A model generated the notes under the pieces. It searched no databases. It was not told the origin of the DNA and was given only the letters and a program-made list of their open reading frames with translations. The position numbers were made by a program, and so were the translations under genes. This document shows positions 36,901 through 49,085 of a stretch of DNA of 64,000 nucleotides, piece by piece; the first letter of the stretch is position 1; every line of letters starts with the position of its first letter. Source of the DNA: Blasia pusilla (taxonomy: Eukaryota; Marchantiophyta; Marchantiopsida; Blasiales); assembly GCA_050084515.1 (NCBI GenBank), contig CM114271.1, forward strand, positions 28,706,001 to 28,770,000. Direction: 5' to 3'.

Positions 36901-38150
36901 CGTGTTGAGTAGATAGGCATGGACAGTGGTGCAAAATAACAAACTGCCAAATAACAATAAGATCCCCCAACCAAACCAAGACGTAGCCAATGATATTGGC
37001 CCCCGATATCTTGATCTTCTAGATGTATGAGAGGTAGAAATTGAGACCTGATGAAAGTAGCAATACCGCCATAACCCCTTCTTGCCCGTTGGCTTCTTTG
37101 GTTCCGTGTCGATCCCACCAAAGTAAACCCTTGCATCTCTGCAATAATATTGCTCTCATGTTCCCAAGTCTCCACAATATTGATGATGTCCGCCATCTCC
37201 CAAATTGGTCGAGCACTCACATACTTTGTTGTTGAAAGCCCTCGTATATTCCACATCAACACTCTCAGCTTCTTGGATTGCTAGGTTGATAACTCTCTTT
37301 TTCTCTGGGTAACAATTGCTAGACCATCGCGTAGATAAGCAATAAAACGTGCTTCTTGAGCCTCTTTGACCTTTGCAAAAACCTTTCTTCTAGCTTCGAC
37401 TTGTAGAGGTGTGAGATCAGGATCCAACCATATCCTCCGGCCTTTGAGAATGGCCTTATTAGCCATGGCAGTATCACGTTGAGTTTGATCAACAAACTTA
37501 ACTAGAATGGCACGAGGTTGTGTTCTCGCTTTCCCAATACGGAAAGCTTGAGCCAAGTCTAGGTTATGAACATGAAGTGTATCAACCAAGAACTTGGTGA
37601 CAACACTCTTCACCTCTGCGCTCTCTGTTTCTGCCAGACCTGAGATTCTCACATTCTTTCTACGGGCAAATTAGTTTTCCTTTTCTATCTCTTGCTCTTG
37701 ACAAAAAGAGATATGAGCAACCTTTGTAGCTTCAGCATAAGATTTCATTTTCACTTTGAAAGTTTCAACAACCTCATGCAATCCAGGACTATTGGGAGTA
37801 GTCGCTAATGATGATGCCTTCTCTTGAACATCCGCAACAGATTTGGAAAGATCGAGCATCACACTAGAACTATCTTTCAACACTTTCTTCAAAACCTCTT
37901 GCGTTGCCTTCAACTCTCGGATTTGAATATATGCAAGGTTTAATTGAGAAGTTTGTACCTTGAATTCTTGTCGAAGCTCTTTCAATTCATGCAAGACCAC
38001 TTGCACTAGATTCAAGATTTTGTCTTGAGTAGTCATCATGTAGTCGACTTCACAACATCCCAGATATTGCACGACGTCCAATAAAGTATAACCGAATCTC
38101 CAACACCACACAACTTCTGCTCTAGAAGTTGGTTGTACTTGAAATTCTCA
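33945..38150 (-). mobile_element. LINE retrotransposon copy B (most complete)
   Basis: On the minus strand ORF1 runs from about 38,111 to 37,281. It has a coiled-coil N-terminus, then the RRM-like core NVRISGLAE and PRAILVKFVD, and the C-terminal part AILKGRRIWLDPDLTPLQ, typical of L1-type ORF1 proteins. One stop separates the halves. ORF2 runs from about 37,262. Its endonuclease has WNIRGLSTTKY, ETWEHE, GYGGIATFI and LVGDFKAR, ending in STIDYLLSS. The reverse transcriptase (35,707-34,937) is intact, with FKKAFDTIPRKLLWERMQ, QGCPLSPTLFG and the active site YADDIILL. A Cys/His motif near the C-terminus of related copies (ICRLCDGE ... EHVFVTCP) is deleted here. The 3' tail is (ATTTACC)n. Stops and a frameshift between endonuclease and reverse transcriptase break ORF2. 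Confidence 0.85.
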
Positions 38151-38269
38151 GAGCTAGGACGCCTCTTGACACTCCACGTTGTCTCTAAATCTCAGCTTCA
38201 ACATCGTGGGTGCCGTCTGCTGCAAGTAGACATAGTCTCCTTGATGAAACCTCTAGATAGTAGGTCGAT

Positions 38270-39250
38270 AACCACCTCCCCGAATAGTCGCATACCTAAA
38301 CGTATCCCGATGTTACGCAATCGCCAACTTCTCAAACGCCATGGGCATCACTCTCCAAAACAGCTCAACCCTTTGAGAACATGCTCGTATCCATACATCA
38401 GGGTCATCAAGGTTCAACACCTCACCAAAATCTTGACAAATGGCCGCAGGTAAATCTGCTCTTGGCCATAAAACAACAAGTACGATGAGAAAGATGCTAA
38501 GGATGCATGCTTGCTGAATCTATATCCCATCGCCAAGCACGGCAACTGAAGGTCCCAATCTCCTAGGTGACCTCTCTACAAGCCATACTTTTGTAGTCCT
38601 CTCTTCACCGTCTGCACCACTCGCTCCGCTAGTCCATCTGCCTCTGGATGATCTTGCAAAGTAGTGCAGTGGTCGATCAGTGCCTCATCACACAAGGCCT
38701 GAAACTCCCCTCGAAACTATGTACCCTGGTCTGTCAACACCTCAGCTGGTGTGCCGTTATGACTCAACACTCGATCTAGGAAGGCATAGCTACTCCCTCA
38801 CTTGCTTTGTCAGGCAACGCAACCAACTCTATCCACTTCAAGAAGTGCTCGACCATCACCAACATATAACGACTATGGCGCTTCGTCAAAGGCAAAGGTC
38901 CTGCAAAATCCAAACTTCATCTATAACCTAAACCCATGATCGAGAGTGGATGCAACTATGGAGTTGGAGCTTTCAACGATGCTCGAACTTGATCACACAC
39001 CATGCATCTGGCAACAAACTGTTGAACGTCAGTCTGCATGCCTTGCCACCAATACTGAATCTGGAGCAAGCTGTACGTCTGCTTCACTCCAAAATGACCC
39101 AACTCCTCGTGGGCATGACGCACCAAACGTGCTCTCTACGAAGGATGAGGCAATACACGCACTCTACCATCCTCCCACACTCGCAATACATGTGTGCCCT
39201 CCCACCAGAATCGTCTGGCTCACTGTAGGATCCGATCCCGCTCTCTAGCA
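38270..39250 (-). pseudogene. Integrase remnants of the DNMT-gypsy element
   Basis: Broken frames read the zinc-binding part (GGKACRLTFNSLLPDAW; 39,060-38,980), core pieces around 38,930-38,680 and the C-terminal segment AFEKLAIA and FRYATIRGGGYRP (38,350-38,260). The arrangement matches 3,990-4,860 and 1-440. Many stops are present. Confidence 0.65.
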
Positions 39251-39345
39251 CCTATTGTGCTCGCGACGCTGCTAGTAGGTAGATACTCCAAGACTACTCC
39301 ATCATCATGAATATCTCGGCCACAAGACTACTCCATCAACATGCT

Positions 39346-40440
39346 TCAATTTGTGTGCAACATGAAAGTACGCCCCATGATCGGTTTCTTGAAGATGGGC
39401 GGGGATGTTAATCTATCCTTGAGCAACTGAAATACTCGCTCTTGCTCATCCCCGCAGTGCCACTCATGATCCACCTTGGTCAGCAAGGTCAGTGGCTTTG
39501 CAATCGAACTAAATCCCTTGACGTACCGCCAATAGAAGTTCGCCAATCCCATGAATGCACGAACGCGGCTCACATCTGTAGGGCGTGGAATGCGTGAAAT
39601 AGCCTCTACCTTCGTCTGCTGAACACGAAGGCCACCTAGGTATATTGTATGACCCAAGTACTAAATGTGGTCGTAGAAGAACTTACACTTGCCTGGATGT
39701 AGCTTCAGCCCATGTAACTGCAATCGTCAAAACACCTCCTCTAGATGTCGCTCATGCTCTTTAACCATGGCACTAAAGACTACGATGTCATCAATATAAG
39801 ACCCAGCAAAATCCAGACCTGCCAAGATCCTATCCATGACCCTCTGAAACTCATCCGGGGAATTCTTTAACCCAAATGGTAAGAACCGCCACTAGTACAA
39901 ACAATCCTTCCCGTGAGGATTGATGCCCCAAAATGCCGTCTTTTGCATGTCCTCCAATCTGGTAGGCAATTGATGGTATCCGACTCGCAAATCCAATGAA
40001 CTAAAGACCTTTTTGTGACCAATTGCATCAAAGATCTCCTCAAGAGTGGGCATGGCATACCTATCGAACTTCATCTGCCGATTGATAGGTTGGTAATCCC
40101 CACACATCCGCCTACCCGTCCAGTTGCCATGCACATCCTTCTTGGCAGGCATGACAATGACAGATGTATACTCCCCATGCAATATCTCCACTAGTCCTGC
40201 TCCAACCAAGTCCTGGCTCCTACTGTGAATCAGAGCCCTCTCCATATCATTGTACCTGTAGGGTTGTCGGAAGATCTGCGCATCACTCGACAATTCAATG
40301 CGGATCCCTGGTCCCTTTAGAGTACCTAAATCCTCCATGCTAAACGCAAAGCAGCTCCTATAACTCCTAAGGAACTGATGTATCCGGCGCTGCTCTTCTC
40401 CTGTCAACTTAGGGCCCATATCTGGCTCCCAAGTCTCCAT
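39346..40440 (-). pseudogene. Reverse transcriptase and RNase H start of the gypsy element
   Basis: The frame from 40,440 reads IHQFLRSYRSCFAFSMEDLG, SVIVMPAKKDVHGNWTGRRM, CGDYQPINRQMKFDRYAMP and VFSSLDLRVGYHQLP, all landmarks of Ty3/gypsy reverse transcriptase. A stop occurs near 39,892, and SYIDDIVVF (about 39,810-39,785) follows with its catalytic Asp pair intact. The second frame (39,657-39,346) carries GLANFYWRYVKGFSSIAKPL and LLTKVDHEWHCGDEQ, the connection to RNase H. RNase H is then truncated. Confidence 0.85.
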
Positions 40441-40789
40441 CGTGACTAGGGAAGGACTCTCCGGCGTGGGTATCGATGGTTGCTATGGTGCAACCCCGTC
40501 TCAAACACCAACACTTGACCGCTCTCCTGCAACCAAATGCAAACTCTGATCTCCTCCACATGGAGTGCCCGTAACCACGCTCCATGTTATGGCTATCATC
40601 TCCTGGCGTACCTGCAAAACATCTCAAGAAGTCCAAGGGTGTCTCTCCCGATCTTCCCTGGTGTGTCGATCTCCTTGGGTCTCGCCCCCAGCCACTGCCT
40701 CCACCATCTCGGTAGGCATGGGGCTCACCAACGCAACCGCTGTGATCTGTCGCGATCTCATCCGACGCTGCTCAGCCACTCCCAAGCTA

Positions 40790-41740
40790 AAGATCCATGT
40801 CAAGCAGTTCAGGTCCATCGCCTAACCCAAGACATGGTGTCATGATGCCTCTGACAGTGACGGTACTGCCGTCACTCCCGTGGGAAATCCCATCGCCCGC
40901 TTTCTCTCGTCGGCGTTGGGCTCCACCAACCTCTGAACCTGGTCATCCCAAACCAAGCCAAGACCGGCCTCCTTGTATGCCTAGGAAGCGGAAAAACTCA
41001 CAAACGTGAGAAAGGCTACCCGCGGCCGACCTACCCTGTTGACTAGAGTCAACGGCGGTTGATCATCGTGCCTCACTGCCAATGATCGATGACCCGGATC
41101 CAGAATGAAATCCACTAACAAGTGGGAGGGGCGCTCCACTCTTGCATACGCCCTCCGCAACACCTCGTGTGGTACCATGTTGGTCCACCATAGACGCGGG
41201 CGATGTGCTCCGTAATCCACACTCGCCGCATCCAAAACTAAAGCTGGGCCGATCCAGGCACGCATCTGATGTGCACTCGTCACCACCCGTGACCCTAAAT
41301 CGCCCAAGATCGGTACATTCTCCAGAATGTAAGCCAAAGAACGGGACTAATGCTCTTGCAAATATCTCAAGACCCTCAGCATCTCCCAAAATATCCTAGA
41401 TCGAGTGTCAGCCAACTTGATGCCTTGTCCAGCACTCGATTGACGGTGACATGGCCAACCTGCAATGACCAAATCAATGGTCCCTACTCGCTCCAAATCC
41501 TGCGCCCCCAGCAACGAAATATCCCTCGGTAGGGAACTCTGGTACCCCTGTACCGCGAACGTAGATAATAAGTTGGGAAAACGTAGGCGTAACTACGCCA
41601 CATGTCATAGTGAGACGTGCCTTGCAACATCATCACTCTCCATATACAGGTACTGATGCACTCGCACTCTTGCTTGCAAAACAACAGCTAACCCGGTGCT
41701 AATCCCTCCAAAGAGATCTAACACCTGAATATCCTCCTCC
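40790..41740 (-). pseudogene. Cytosine-5 DNA methyltransferase domain (DNMT3-like) in gypsy polyprotein
   Basis: In one minus-strand frame the conserved motifs appear in canonical order. Motif I is VLDLFGGISTG (41,728-41,690) and motif II is YMESDDVARHV. Motif IV, TIDLVIAGWPCH, has the catalytic Cys at 41,449-41,451. Then come TRSRIFWEML, motif VI LENVP (ENV at 41,314-41,322), motif VIII HRPRLWWTN (about 41,200-41,178), motif IX-like RLVEPNADERKRAMGFPTGV and motif X-like SEAS ... HHVLG ... AMDLN (about 40,850-40,800). The motif spacing and the ASVDYGAHRPR stretch resemble DNMT3 more than DNMT1 or chromomethylases; that sub-assignment is inference. Six in-frame stops (TGA or TAG) interrupt an otherwise open frame, and catalytic residues are kept. 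It would transfer a methyl group from SAM to cytosine C5 in the element or host DNA. Confidence 0.8.
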
Positions 41741-42089
41741 AGAATACGCCACACAATGGGTGTGGTATCCAAGGGTGTCATCGTAGTCCTCCTTGGTACC
41801 TCGGGTTCCTCAGACCCATTACGCTCCGATGCAAACGCCTCGCTCCACGCGGTCTGCACGTGCTCATATGCCAATTGTCGAAGCTCCTCAATCAAGCCCC
41901 AAAGTGGCACCTCTCCTCCACGGAATAATACGGCTACCATAACACTCCTTTCCATAGAAATTTCATGAACATGAGTATCCTCTGCATGGACATGTCCCTC
42001 AATCAAATCACTAGGCCAAGTGATGGCACTGCTAAATGCTGCTAAGGTCGCCACCTCTCCTGGCCGTCGCTCGATCACTGCACCTGCGA

Positions 42090-42480
42090 ATCGAACGGGT
42101 AATGAGCTAAGGCGCCCATCACCTGAGTGCCATCCTGGTCTGTAGGACGCTGACTCCTCCCAGTAGTCGAGGGAAAATCCCATCGGGTATAACACTGCTC
42201 CACCAACCAAGACGTCGTAGGACTCTGCAGCAGTCACTATTGCCTTGGCTCGCACAACAGACTTATTGGTAGGATGTCCCAAGAAAATCCTCACCACGAC
42301 CTCCTGTCACGTGATATACTATGTGGACTCACTCCACCCATGGATGTCTGTATTCGAAATGGACAACGCTCCACATCAGCTCTCGTCAAGCCCAATCCTC
42401 TGATTGACGCTTTCCCCAACATCAAGGATTACGCTCCTGAATCCAACAAGACGCGATGTGGACTAAAAGCTCTACCTCCG
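42090..42480 (-). pseudogene. Retropepsin-like protease of the gypsy element
   Basis: The frame reads VLLDSGA (the aspartic protease active site, 42,450-42,432), an in-frame TAA, SLMLGKASIRGLGL, then after a frame change VVRIFLGHPTNKSV and YDVLVGGAVLYPMGF. The last fits the end of a retropepsin fold. It lies between the Gag knuckle and the methyltransferase, the usual protease position. Confidence 0.65.
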
Positions 42481-43097
42481 GGACTCACCAACTCGAAGAC
42501 CTCTCCTTGATTATCCAACAACTCAACACTAGGAGAAGCCATGGCACCCTCTATGGCGGGTCTAGCGGGCATCTCCGCCATCCTAGCAGCCGCAGCCTGC
42601 CATCAATTTGCCTAGTCTATTTTTTGGCTTCCCTTCGTTGTGGATCCAACTCTACAGCTGCTCCATGCGTCACAACTGCCGTGGCCTCCATTTGGGCAAC
42701 CGTGCACATCCAACCAGGATCCTCCATATCTGTGGCTGCTCAATATGATGCCGATACCACGGATCCAGCATCGGGTAATCTCAATGGCATAGCGGCAATC
42801 TGCTCCTGTAGCTGTTGTCTCTAATCAGCCATCCCAACCTCATGTCTGGCGTCTCCCTCGGCGCGTCTAGGTGGTGGTACTCTACCTCCTCCATGGGCAG
42901 CTCCACCACCATGTCGGGAAACTCCAGCTCCTTGTCCCCCAACTGGACCACCTGATGCACGATCTCTAGCCCACCCGGACCGGCTACTCGCTTTGGTGCC
43001 CTCTATGGCCCTCGGTCGAGACGTAACTCAGGATGTAAACTGAAACACATGGCGCGTGTATGACCATACCTCTGAAAATAGTCATATTGATAACCTC

Positions 43098-43900
43098 CTA
43101 GTGCAGCACCATCTCCTCCTCCATATTGAGGCACACGTCCATGACCCTGACGAGTGCAATCGCGCTGATAATGGGCTCCACCACATGACCAACAAGTAAT
43201 AGTATGTAGCTACTGCTGAGCCGCATATGAAGGCGCAAGTCTCTGTGGCACGGCCTCCCGGTATCCTCTCTCAGCTCGTGGTCCCACAGTCGACCTATCT
43301 CGAAGTCCACGTTGCTGCACAGGTGGTGCAGACAATCGTGACTACTCTCGCCCAGAACCCATGGTGGCTACGCTCTCCTCCGCCATGTTGCGCTCAATAT
43401 TCTCGGCGGTCCTAAAAACGTCTCTCAACGTATGGGAGGTGTTCATAAGAAGCACCTCCTCCCATACCCGTGCCCGCATGATCCGGTCCAGCATCACGTA
43501 CCATGTCTGGATAGCCTGAGCCTCTGTCACCCCCTGAGTGACGTTGATCAACCAACGCAAGCGAGTATAAGCCTCACACAAACTCTCACCCGGGCGCCTC
43601 TAGAAGTCGTAGATACTCCGCAACTTCCCCGTCCGTAGCCCCTGGTAGCTCGCCCTCAACTCAATAAAGAACTCAACCATAGGGTTGAACCTGGGACAAA
43701 CCCGACTAGAGGGTGCAACTGCTCCAGCGCGAGTGACCCCTCCTAAAACATCATTGGTGGAAGAGGAAGTAGCCTCTCTTGACTCTTCCTCCTCATCAGG
43801 GAACCGCTCCGTCCATGACATATAGTGTGGGTCATAGTAGAGTCGCCATGCCTCAATCTCCTAGGCATATCTGTTGGAGAACTCATGGTAATCGTCCATG
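43098..43900 (-). pseudogene. Gag with CCHC zinc knuckle
   Basis: Frames at 43,821-43,600 and 43,581-43,342 join through a single TAG into a Gag core: FNPMVEFFIELRASYQGL, RRPGESLCEAYTRLRWLI, GVTEAQAIQTWYVMLDRIM, then RTAENIERNMAEE. Downstream, CWSCGGAHYQRDC at 43,194-43,155 is a CCHC-type knuckle with one residue fewer than usual between the second Cys and His. It would package element RNA in the virus-like particle. Confidence 0.75.
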
Positions 43901-44329
43901 GGCGCCCCCTCTAAATGTTGGAACATACCAATCCATGTTGTATACGGGTTGAATTATCTAGAGTTCTTAGCCCACTATGAGTCACACCAACTCCTAAACT
44001 CCGCAATGAAGTCGTGTAGCTCTATAGTGCCTACATCACCGGAAAACCGACATGGTCTTCTACCCCGGTCGTCCATCTCGTACGTCCAACTGGTAGGACC
44101 ACTCAATCTGTGGGTCACTAACACAATCCTCTATATGCTCCCCTCGTCTGAAGACGACAGAGAAAGAGATCGAGGTGGTCTCTCACGTGAAGACCCTCGA
44201 AACCTCGCACCACTCCGCGTAAACCCTCCAGAGCTACTCTCAGGTCCACTACCTCGCCTCTCAAAATCCTGAAAGGATGCCGTGATGGCCCTCGTGCCCC
44301 TCGTGCCCCTCTCACATGATCACTCTCAA

Positions 44330-45858
44330 TCTTGCGAGTAATCCCTCAATCACTCAAACTAAACATGCGGCACTCAATCTACACTCTCTCACTCAGACGT
44401 GTGTTGTGCGGCAACAAGCAGCGTGGTGCGGCAAATCACTGATCTATCGTCTCATCGACAAACCATCCTCAACTCTGGACGTCCCACACAGGTCTATGTC
44501 CCCAAAACCCATAAATCATCAATGCTCCTACCATCAACAAAACAACACACAAAACCCAATATCCCAAATAACTTCCCAATATTCGAAAATCCCTCATACG
44601 TGCAGGATAAGAGACCAGAATGGGTAACCTGACAATAATGTCGATGTCGCTCCTCGGCAATTGTAAATCTCGACTCCAACTCGGTCGTGAAGACAACTCC
44701 TCCAATCAGAAAGTCGTATTCCTCTCATACTGACGCTGCTCAACCTCCTCGATGTGCGGTGCAAGTCGAGCGGTCCGGTGCGGCACTAGCGGCACGCAAC
44801 GGCTACAAACAACACGGCACTCGGGAATGGGGTGCGGCACTCGGCGGCATATCCTCCTCAATCAGAAATTCACACACTCTGCTCCTTAGTGAAGGAGCGG
44901 TTCCGCGATCGAGACGATGCGGTGCGGCCACGACCGGCACGGCGCAGCAACCGACGGCGCGTTGCAGCTATGGGTGTCACGGCACGGTACTCGATCGTCG
45001 TCGAGCGGCTACCAATCATAACATAGCAACATGAAATCAAAACTCAAACACCATAACCCGAGGTCATCTGCCATCACTCGTTGATGATGAAACTGCGATG
45101 ATAGCGGCGGCCAAAACAAAGTATGTGGTGGCGACGCAAGTCAGAGAATCAACGAACGTCATGGAAGACCCTCCACTCCGTAATGGCGGAAATAGCAACC
45201 AAAGGGTGGACAACGGACGATAGATCGTTGACGGTAACGGTTGACCATTGCTGGTGATAGTTGACCGTTGACGGTGATGGTTGACCGTCGATGGCGGACC
45301 GTTGGCGATTACTGCAGCCGGCTTGGCGGCTGATTTAGGGTTTGAACAATTTAACCCTAAAAATCGCCTAGCAATGGAAGTTTTGCAAGATTGACCCTAA
45401 ACTTTTTGCTTGCAACTCCAAATTCCAAATGGTTTGTTGCACAGTGTGTACAGTTTCACGATCTACGACAGCGTTAAAAAATATTTTTAATCGGACATTC
45501 CAGTAAAAATTGACAGGGACCGTTGTAAAGCCCAATGTCTTTTCCTCCTACACAAAATTTGGCAGCGCTTCCGCTCTGATTTCTCCCAACAAAAATGAAA
45601 AACCTATAAAAATACAAATGAGCAAGCTACATGGTGCTTCTGAGAGCACCGGCATGGGGCAACCCACCCTCATAATCAATCCCTATCAAAAATTGGGCAG
45701 CGCTTCCACTCTTCCCCACTAAAAATCGGCAAATGCAAAGAACAATCAAAGCAGCCCTTGCTCCGGTGAGCACTCCCATGAGCCGCTGAACATGGAACAC
45801 GGTCCCCAACCTCCAAAAACAGCAAGTGACCAGCGAGCTCCCCCATAAAGCTCAATAT
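44330..45858. other. Possible gypsy leader or LTR, unassigned
   Basis: No protein is recognisable. Short imperfect repeats of GGTTGACCGTTGACGGTGAT occur at 45,215-45,310. TTTGGCAGCGCTTCC at about 45,558 recurs as TTGGGCAGCGCTTCC at about 45,694. It lies just upstream (minus strand) of Gag, so an LTR is expected, but no partner LTR or primer-binding site was found. Confidence 0.4.
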
Positions 45859-45859
45859 T

Positions 45860-48800
45860 CTGGAGACTTCGGAACATAAGAGCAATACTATTGCATAGAT
45901 GCAAGGTTTACTTTGGTGGGATCGACACGGAACCAAAGAAGCCAATGGGCAAGAAGGGGTTATGGCGGTATTGCTTCTTTCATCAGGTCTCAATTTCTAC
46001 CTCTCATACATCTAGAAGATCAAGATATCGGGGGCCAATATCATTGGCTACGTCTTGGTTTGGTTGGGGGATCTTATTGTTATTTGGAAGTTTGTTATTT
46101 TGCACCACTGTCCATGCCTATCTACTCAACACGCACTTATAATCGAAGTCAACCGTTCCATCGACTTATTGGGGATGTTCTCAAATATCAAAGCAAAGGT
46201 GAAGTCTTTCTAGTTGGGGATTTCAATGCTCGCACACGTACTGCTCTATTCACCCAATTCAATGATTCCTTGACTTCTCCTCTTCTTGAAGAACATGAGG
46301 ATGGTTTGTGGTCTAGAATCTCTTCAGATCTTTCTACAAATCCTTTGACATAGCATTTTTTAACCTTCGGAGCCACTTGTAATTTAAAAGTTCATAATGG
46401 AACCTCTCATTTTCCCAACTCTCACTCCAATATGTGTTTCTCCTCTACCGGCGCTAGCACCATCGATTATCTTCTATCCTCGCCCGCTAATAGCTCTCTT
46501 ATCTCTACATTTGATATTCTAGAACCTCAGCATGAATCAAATCATGCATCTCTTTTGTTTACTCTTTCACTGTCAAAGGCAATTCCTCTCTCGATATGTC
46601 AATCTATTTTAGCTTCTCCCAGGTTTGCTTAGAACCTGGTAAAAAATATACGCTTCATTTACAAGAACTCTTGACTCGCATTGTATGGAGCCCAGATCCA
46701 CACACGGCAAGTTTGCATCTAACCGAATTGTTCAAAAACACTGCATCTAAGTTCTTTTCGCGACACAGGGATAGAAGTGCTAGGAGGCAACCTTGTAATG
46801 GATGGTTTGACTCTGAATGCAAGCAAGCAAGGGCAAGATCAGCCGATAAATCTTTGGATATCCAAAGTCGGCTTATTATGACGAGCCTTTACAAAGACTT
46901 GGTGAAATCTAAGAAACGAGCTTTCTTGCAGCGGAAGCAAGAGTCCTTGACAAGGGAGCTGCATGAGGACCCCAAATCATTTTGGAGACGGTTAGTAGTA
47001 CGGTCTTCAAAACCTACTGTTGATACCAAGTCTTTGATATCTTTTTCCGAAAAGCTCTATTTCTTCCCCGACGCTACATCTATGCCACGTTGTGAAGGAA
47101 TACCTGGCTTATTCTCTGAAGCAGAGATGATGACTCAACTAAGAAGATTAGCAAATGGTAAATGTGAGGATTTGGATGGTCTTTCTATTGAACTTTTCAA
47201 GTGGGGAGGAGATTGTATTGGACCAATCCTCACCAAAGTATTGAGTGATACTGTTATCTATGGTTTTCCTTCAATTTGGTCGCTACGAGAGATTATTCTT
47301 ATTCACAAATCAGGAAGGAAGGACTTGGTGACAAACTATCGCACTATCATGGTGGGTAGTGTTTTTGCCAAGTTATTTGGAAAATTGGTGGAGTCAAAGT
47401 TGAGCACATGGACAGAGTCTTTCCAAAAGAGAGCACGGGTACAAGCTGGTTTTTGCCCAACATACAACACCATCGACCATATCTTGGCCTTGCGTGTTTT
47501 ATGGGAGAAATCTAAGGGCAATGGAAAAGCTTTGTTTTGCGGCTTCATTGATTTCAAGAAAGCTTTTGATATTGTACCTCGTAAGCTCTTATGGGAAAGG
47601 CTGCAAGCCATTGGAGTACCACCAAATCTCTTAGCAGCCGTGGCCACGTTATACCATTCCGTTCGGGCCAAGATCAAAGGTTCATAAACTCAAGAGTTCT
47701 TGAGTACAATCGGAGTCATTCAAGGTTGCCCTCTCTCCCCTACTCTCTTTGGAGTTTTCATAGATGATATCGAAAAGTGGTTGGAGGAATGTGATAGTGA
47801 AGGTGTCAAGCTTGGGGACTTTGTCATCAAAGCTCTATTATATGCATATGATATCATATTACTAGCACGTGATGGCATTAGCTTACAAAAACACCTCGAC
47901 ACTTTGGCAAGGTTTTTGTACCCAGAGTGAGATGGAAGTTAATATGGAGAAGTCTAAAGTCATTATAGTGGGTACTAGATCCAAATTCTCGTTCTTTTAC
48001 AAAGGTCTACAATTAGAACAAGTGAAGAGTTACAAATATCTAGGCATCGATTTCTCTCATCACTATAGTTGGGCACTTTGCGTGCAAAAGAGAGTAGAAG
48101 CTGGTTACAAAGCTCTATATTCATTTTTAAACCGGTGTAGAAGAGCTAATCTTGTGTCTTGGGGTCTTAGGAAGTTCTTATTTAGGAGCTTAGTGTTGCC
48201 GGTGGTCTTATATTGGGACCCAAGTTTGGGGGCCTAGTTGTAAGAAGACAGGTTGGGAGCGCGTGGAGAGGGTGCAAAAGATCTTTCTACAAGAAGAATT
48301 GGGTGTAAGAAATCAAACTCCATATGCTATTCTTCTTGCGGAAATAGGTTGTCTTCCTCTAGAGGCTGAAGCTATTTACTTGACCATCACTTACATCGCA
48401 AGGGTGACATTTCTTGATGTTTCTCGCCTCCCTCATCAAGCTTTGCGAGCCACACGTTCCATGGGGTGGATGGCGGATGTGGTGACTTGGTCTTCAAAGT
48501 GGAAAATGGCGGAATGTGATTGGGACTTGAAACTGATGGCACTACGCGAGCATCTACAGAAGTAATTTCTCAACATTATTTGGAGGAGCTTGAGCACCAA
48601 AATGGAGTTTCATCAACTTCATGTTAATCCTATGCTTGTATATTGTGAGCAAGGATACCTACTTGCGGGGGTCTCCACGTTCTTACGTCATATTATCGCA
48701 CGACATAGAACTGGGTCTCATACGCTAGGAATTGAGGAAGGACGATGGTTTAATATCAATAGAAGTGAACAAATTTGTAGGTTATGTGACGGAGAAAATA

Positions 48801-49085
48801 TTGAGGATGAAGAGCATGTGTTTGTTACATGTCCAAGATATGAAGAGATTAGACTAGCTCATAAAATAGATGTGGAGAATTTCTATTCTTTACTACAGCT
48901 AGTGCCTTATAATTTAGGTTGTTATATTAGGGACGTCATTGTTCATCGCTCAAGTGCTCTAGGCAGTAACTAGGAGAAGGTCTTTAGGATCTTTTTCTGG
49001 GTCAGTGAATGAATGACTTGTAATGTATTTTTCAGCCTTTTGACCCTTTGGGTCCCACGGGCTTGATCTATTTACCATTTAATCC
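45860..49085 (+). mobile_element. LINE retrotransposon copy C (5'-truncated)
   Basis: Similarity to copy B starts inside the endonuclease at about 45,860 (GGAGACTTCGGAACAT). The endonuclease shows GYGGIASFI and FLVGDFNARTR, and ends in STIDYLLSS. The reverse transcriptase is open over 363 codons (46,596-47,687), with GFCPTYNTIDHIL and GFIDFKKAFDIVP, then QGCPLSPTLFG. The active site is YAYD rather than YADD. The C-terminal ICRLCDGENIEDEEHVFVTC zinc motif lies at 48,773-48,830. The 3' end reads GGGTCCCACGGGCTTGATCT followed by one ATTTACC unit. Stops at 47,686 and 47,928 and the active-site change make it inactive. Confidence 0.85.

Larger units (their letters stand above)
38200..44330 (-). 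mobile_element. Ty3/gypsy retrotransposon encoding a cytosine-5 DNA methyltransferase
   Basis: The minus-strand order is Gag (about 43,900-43,340), CCHC knuckle (43,194-43,155), protease (about 42,480-42,090), C5 methyltransferase (41,740-40,790), reverse transcriptase (40,440-39,670), start of RNase H (to 39,340) and integrase remnants (39,250-38,270). The reverse transcriptase keeps YIDDIVVF near 39,800. RNase H and the integrase core are deleted or scrambled, and the 3' end, including the PHD finger, is cut off where LINE copy B begins. No LTR pair could be identified; the 5' LTR may lie in 44,330-45,860. In-frame stops are scattered, so this copy is dead, but every domain except RNase H can be read. 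Confidence 0.8.

Noticed and set aside
44687-45034. 115-codon open frame on the plus strand near 44.8 kb
   Set aside because: It lies in the presumed leader/LTR of the minus-strand gypsy element, is biased by G+C-rich repeats and has no family resemblance.
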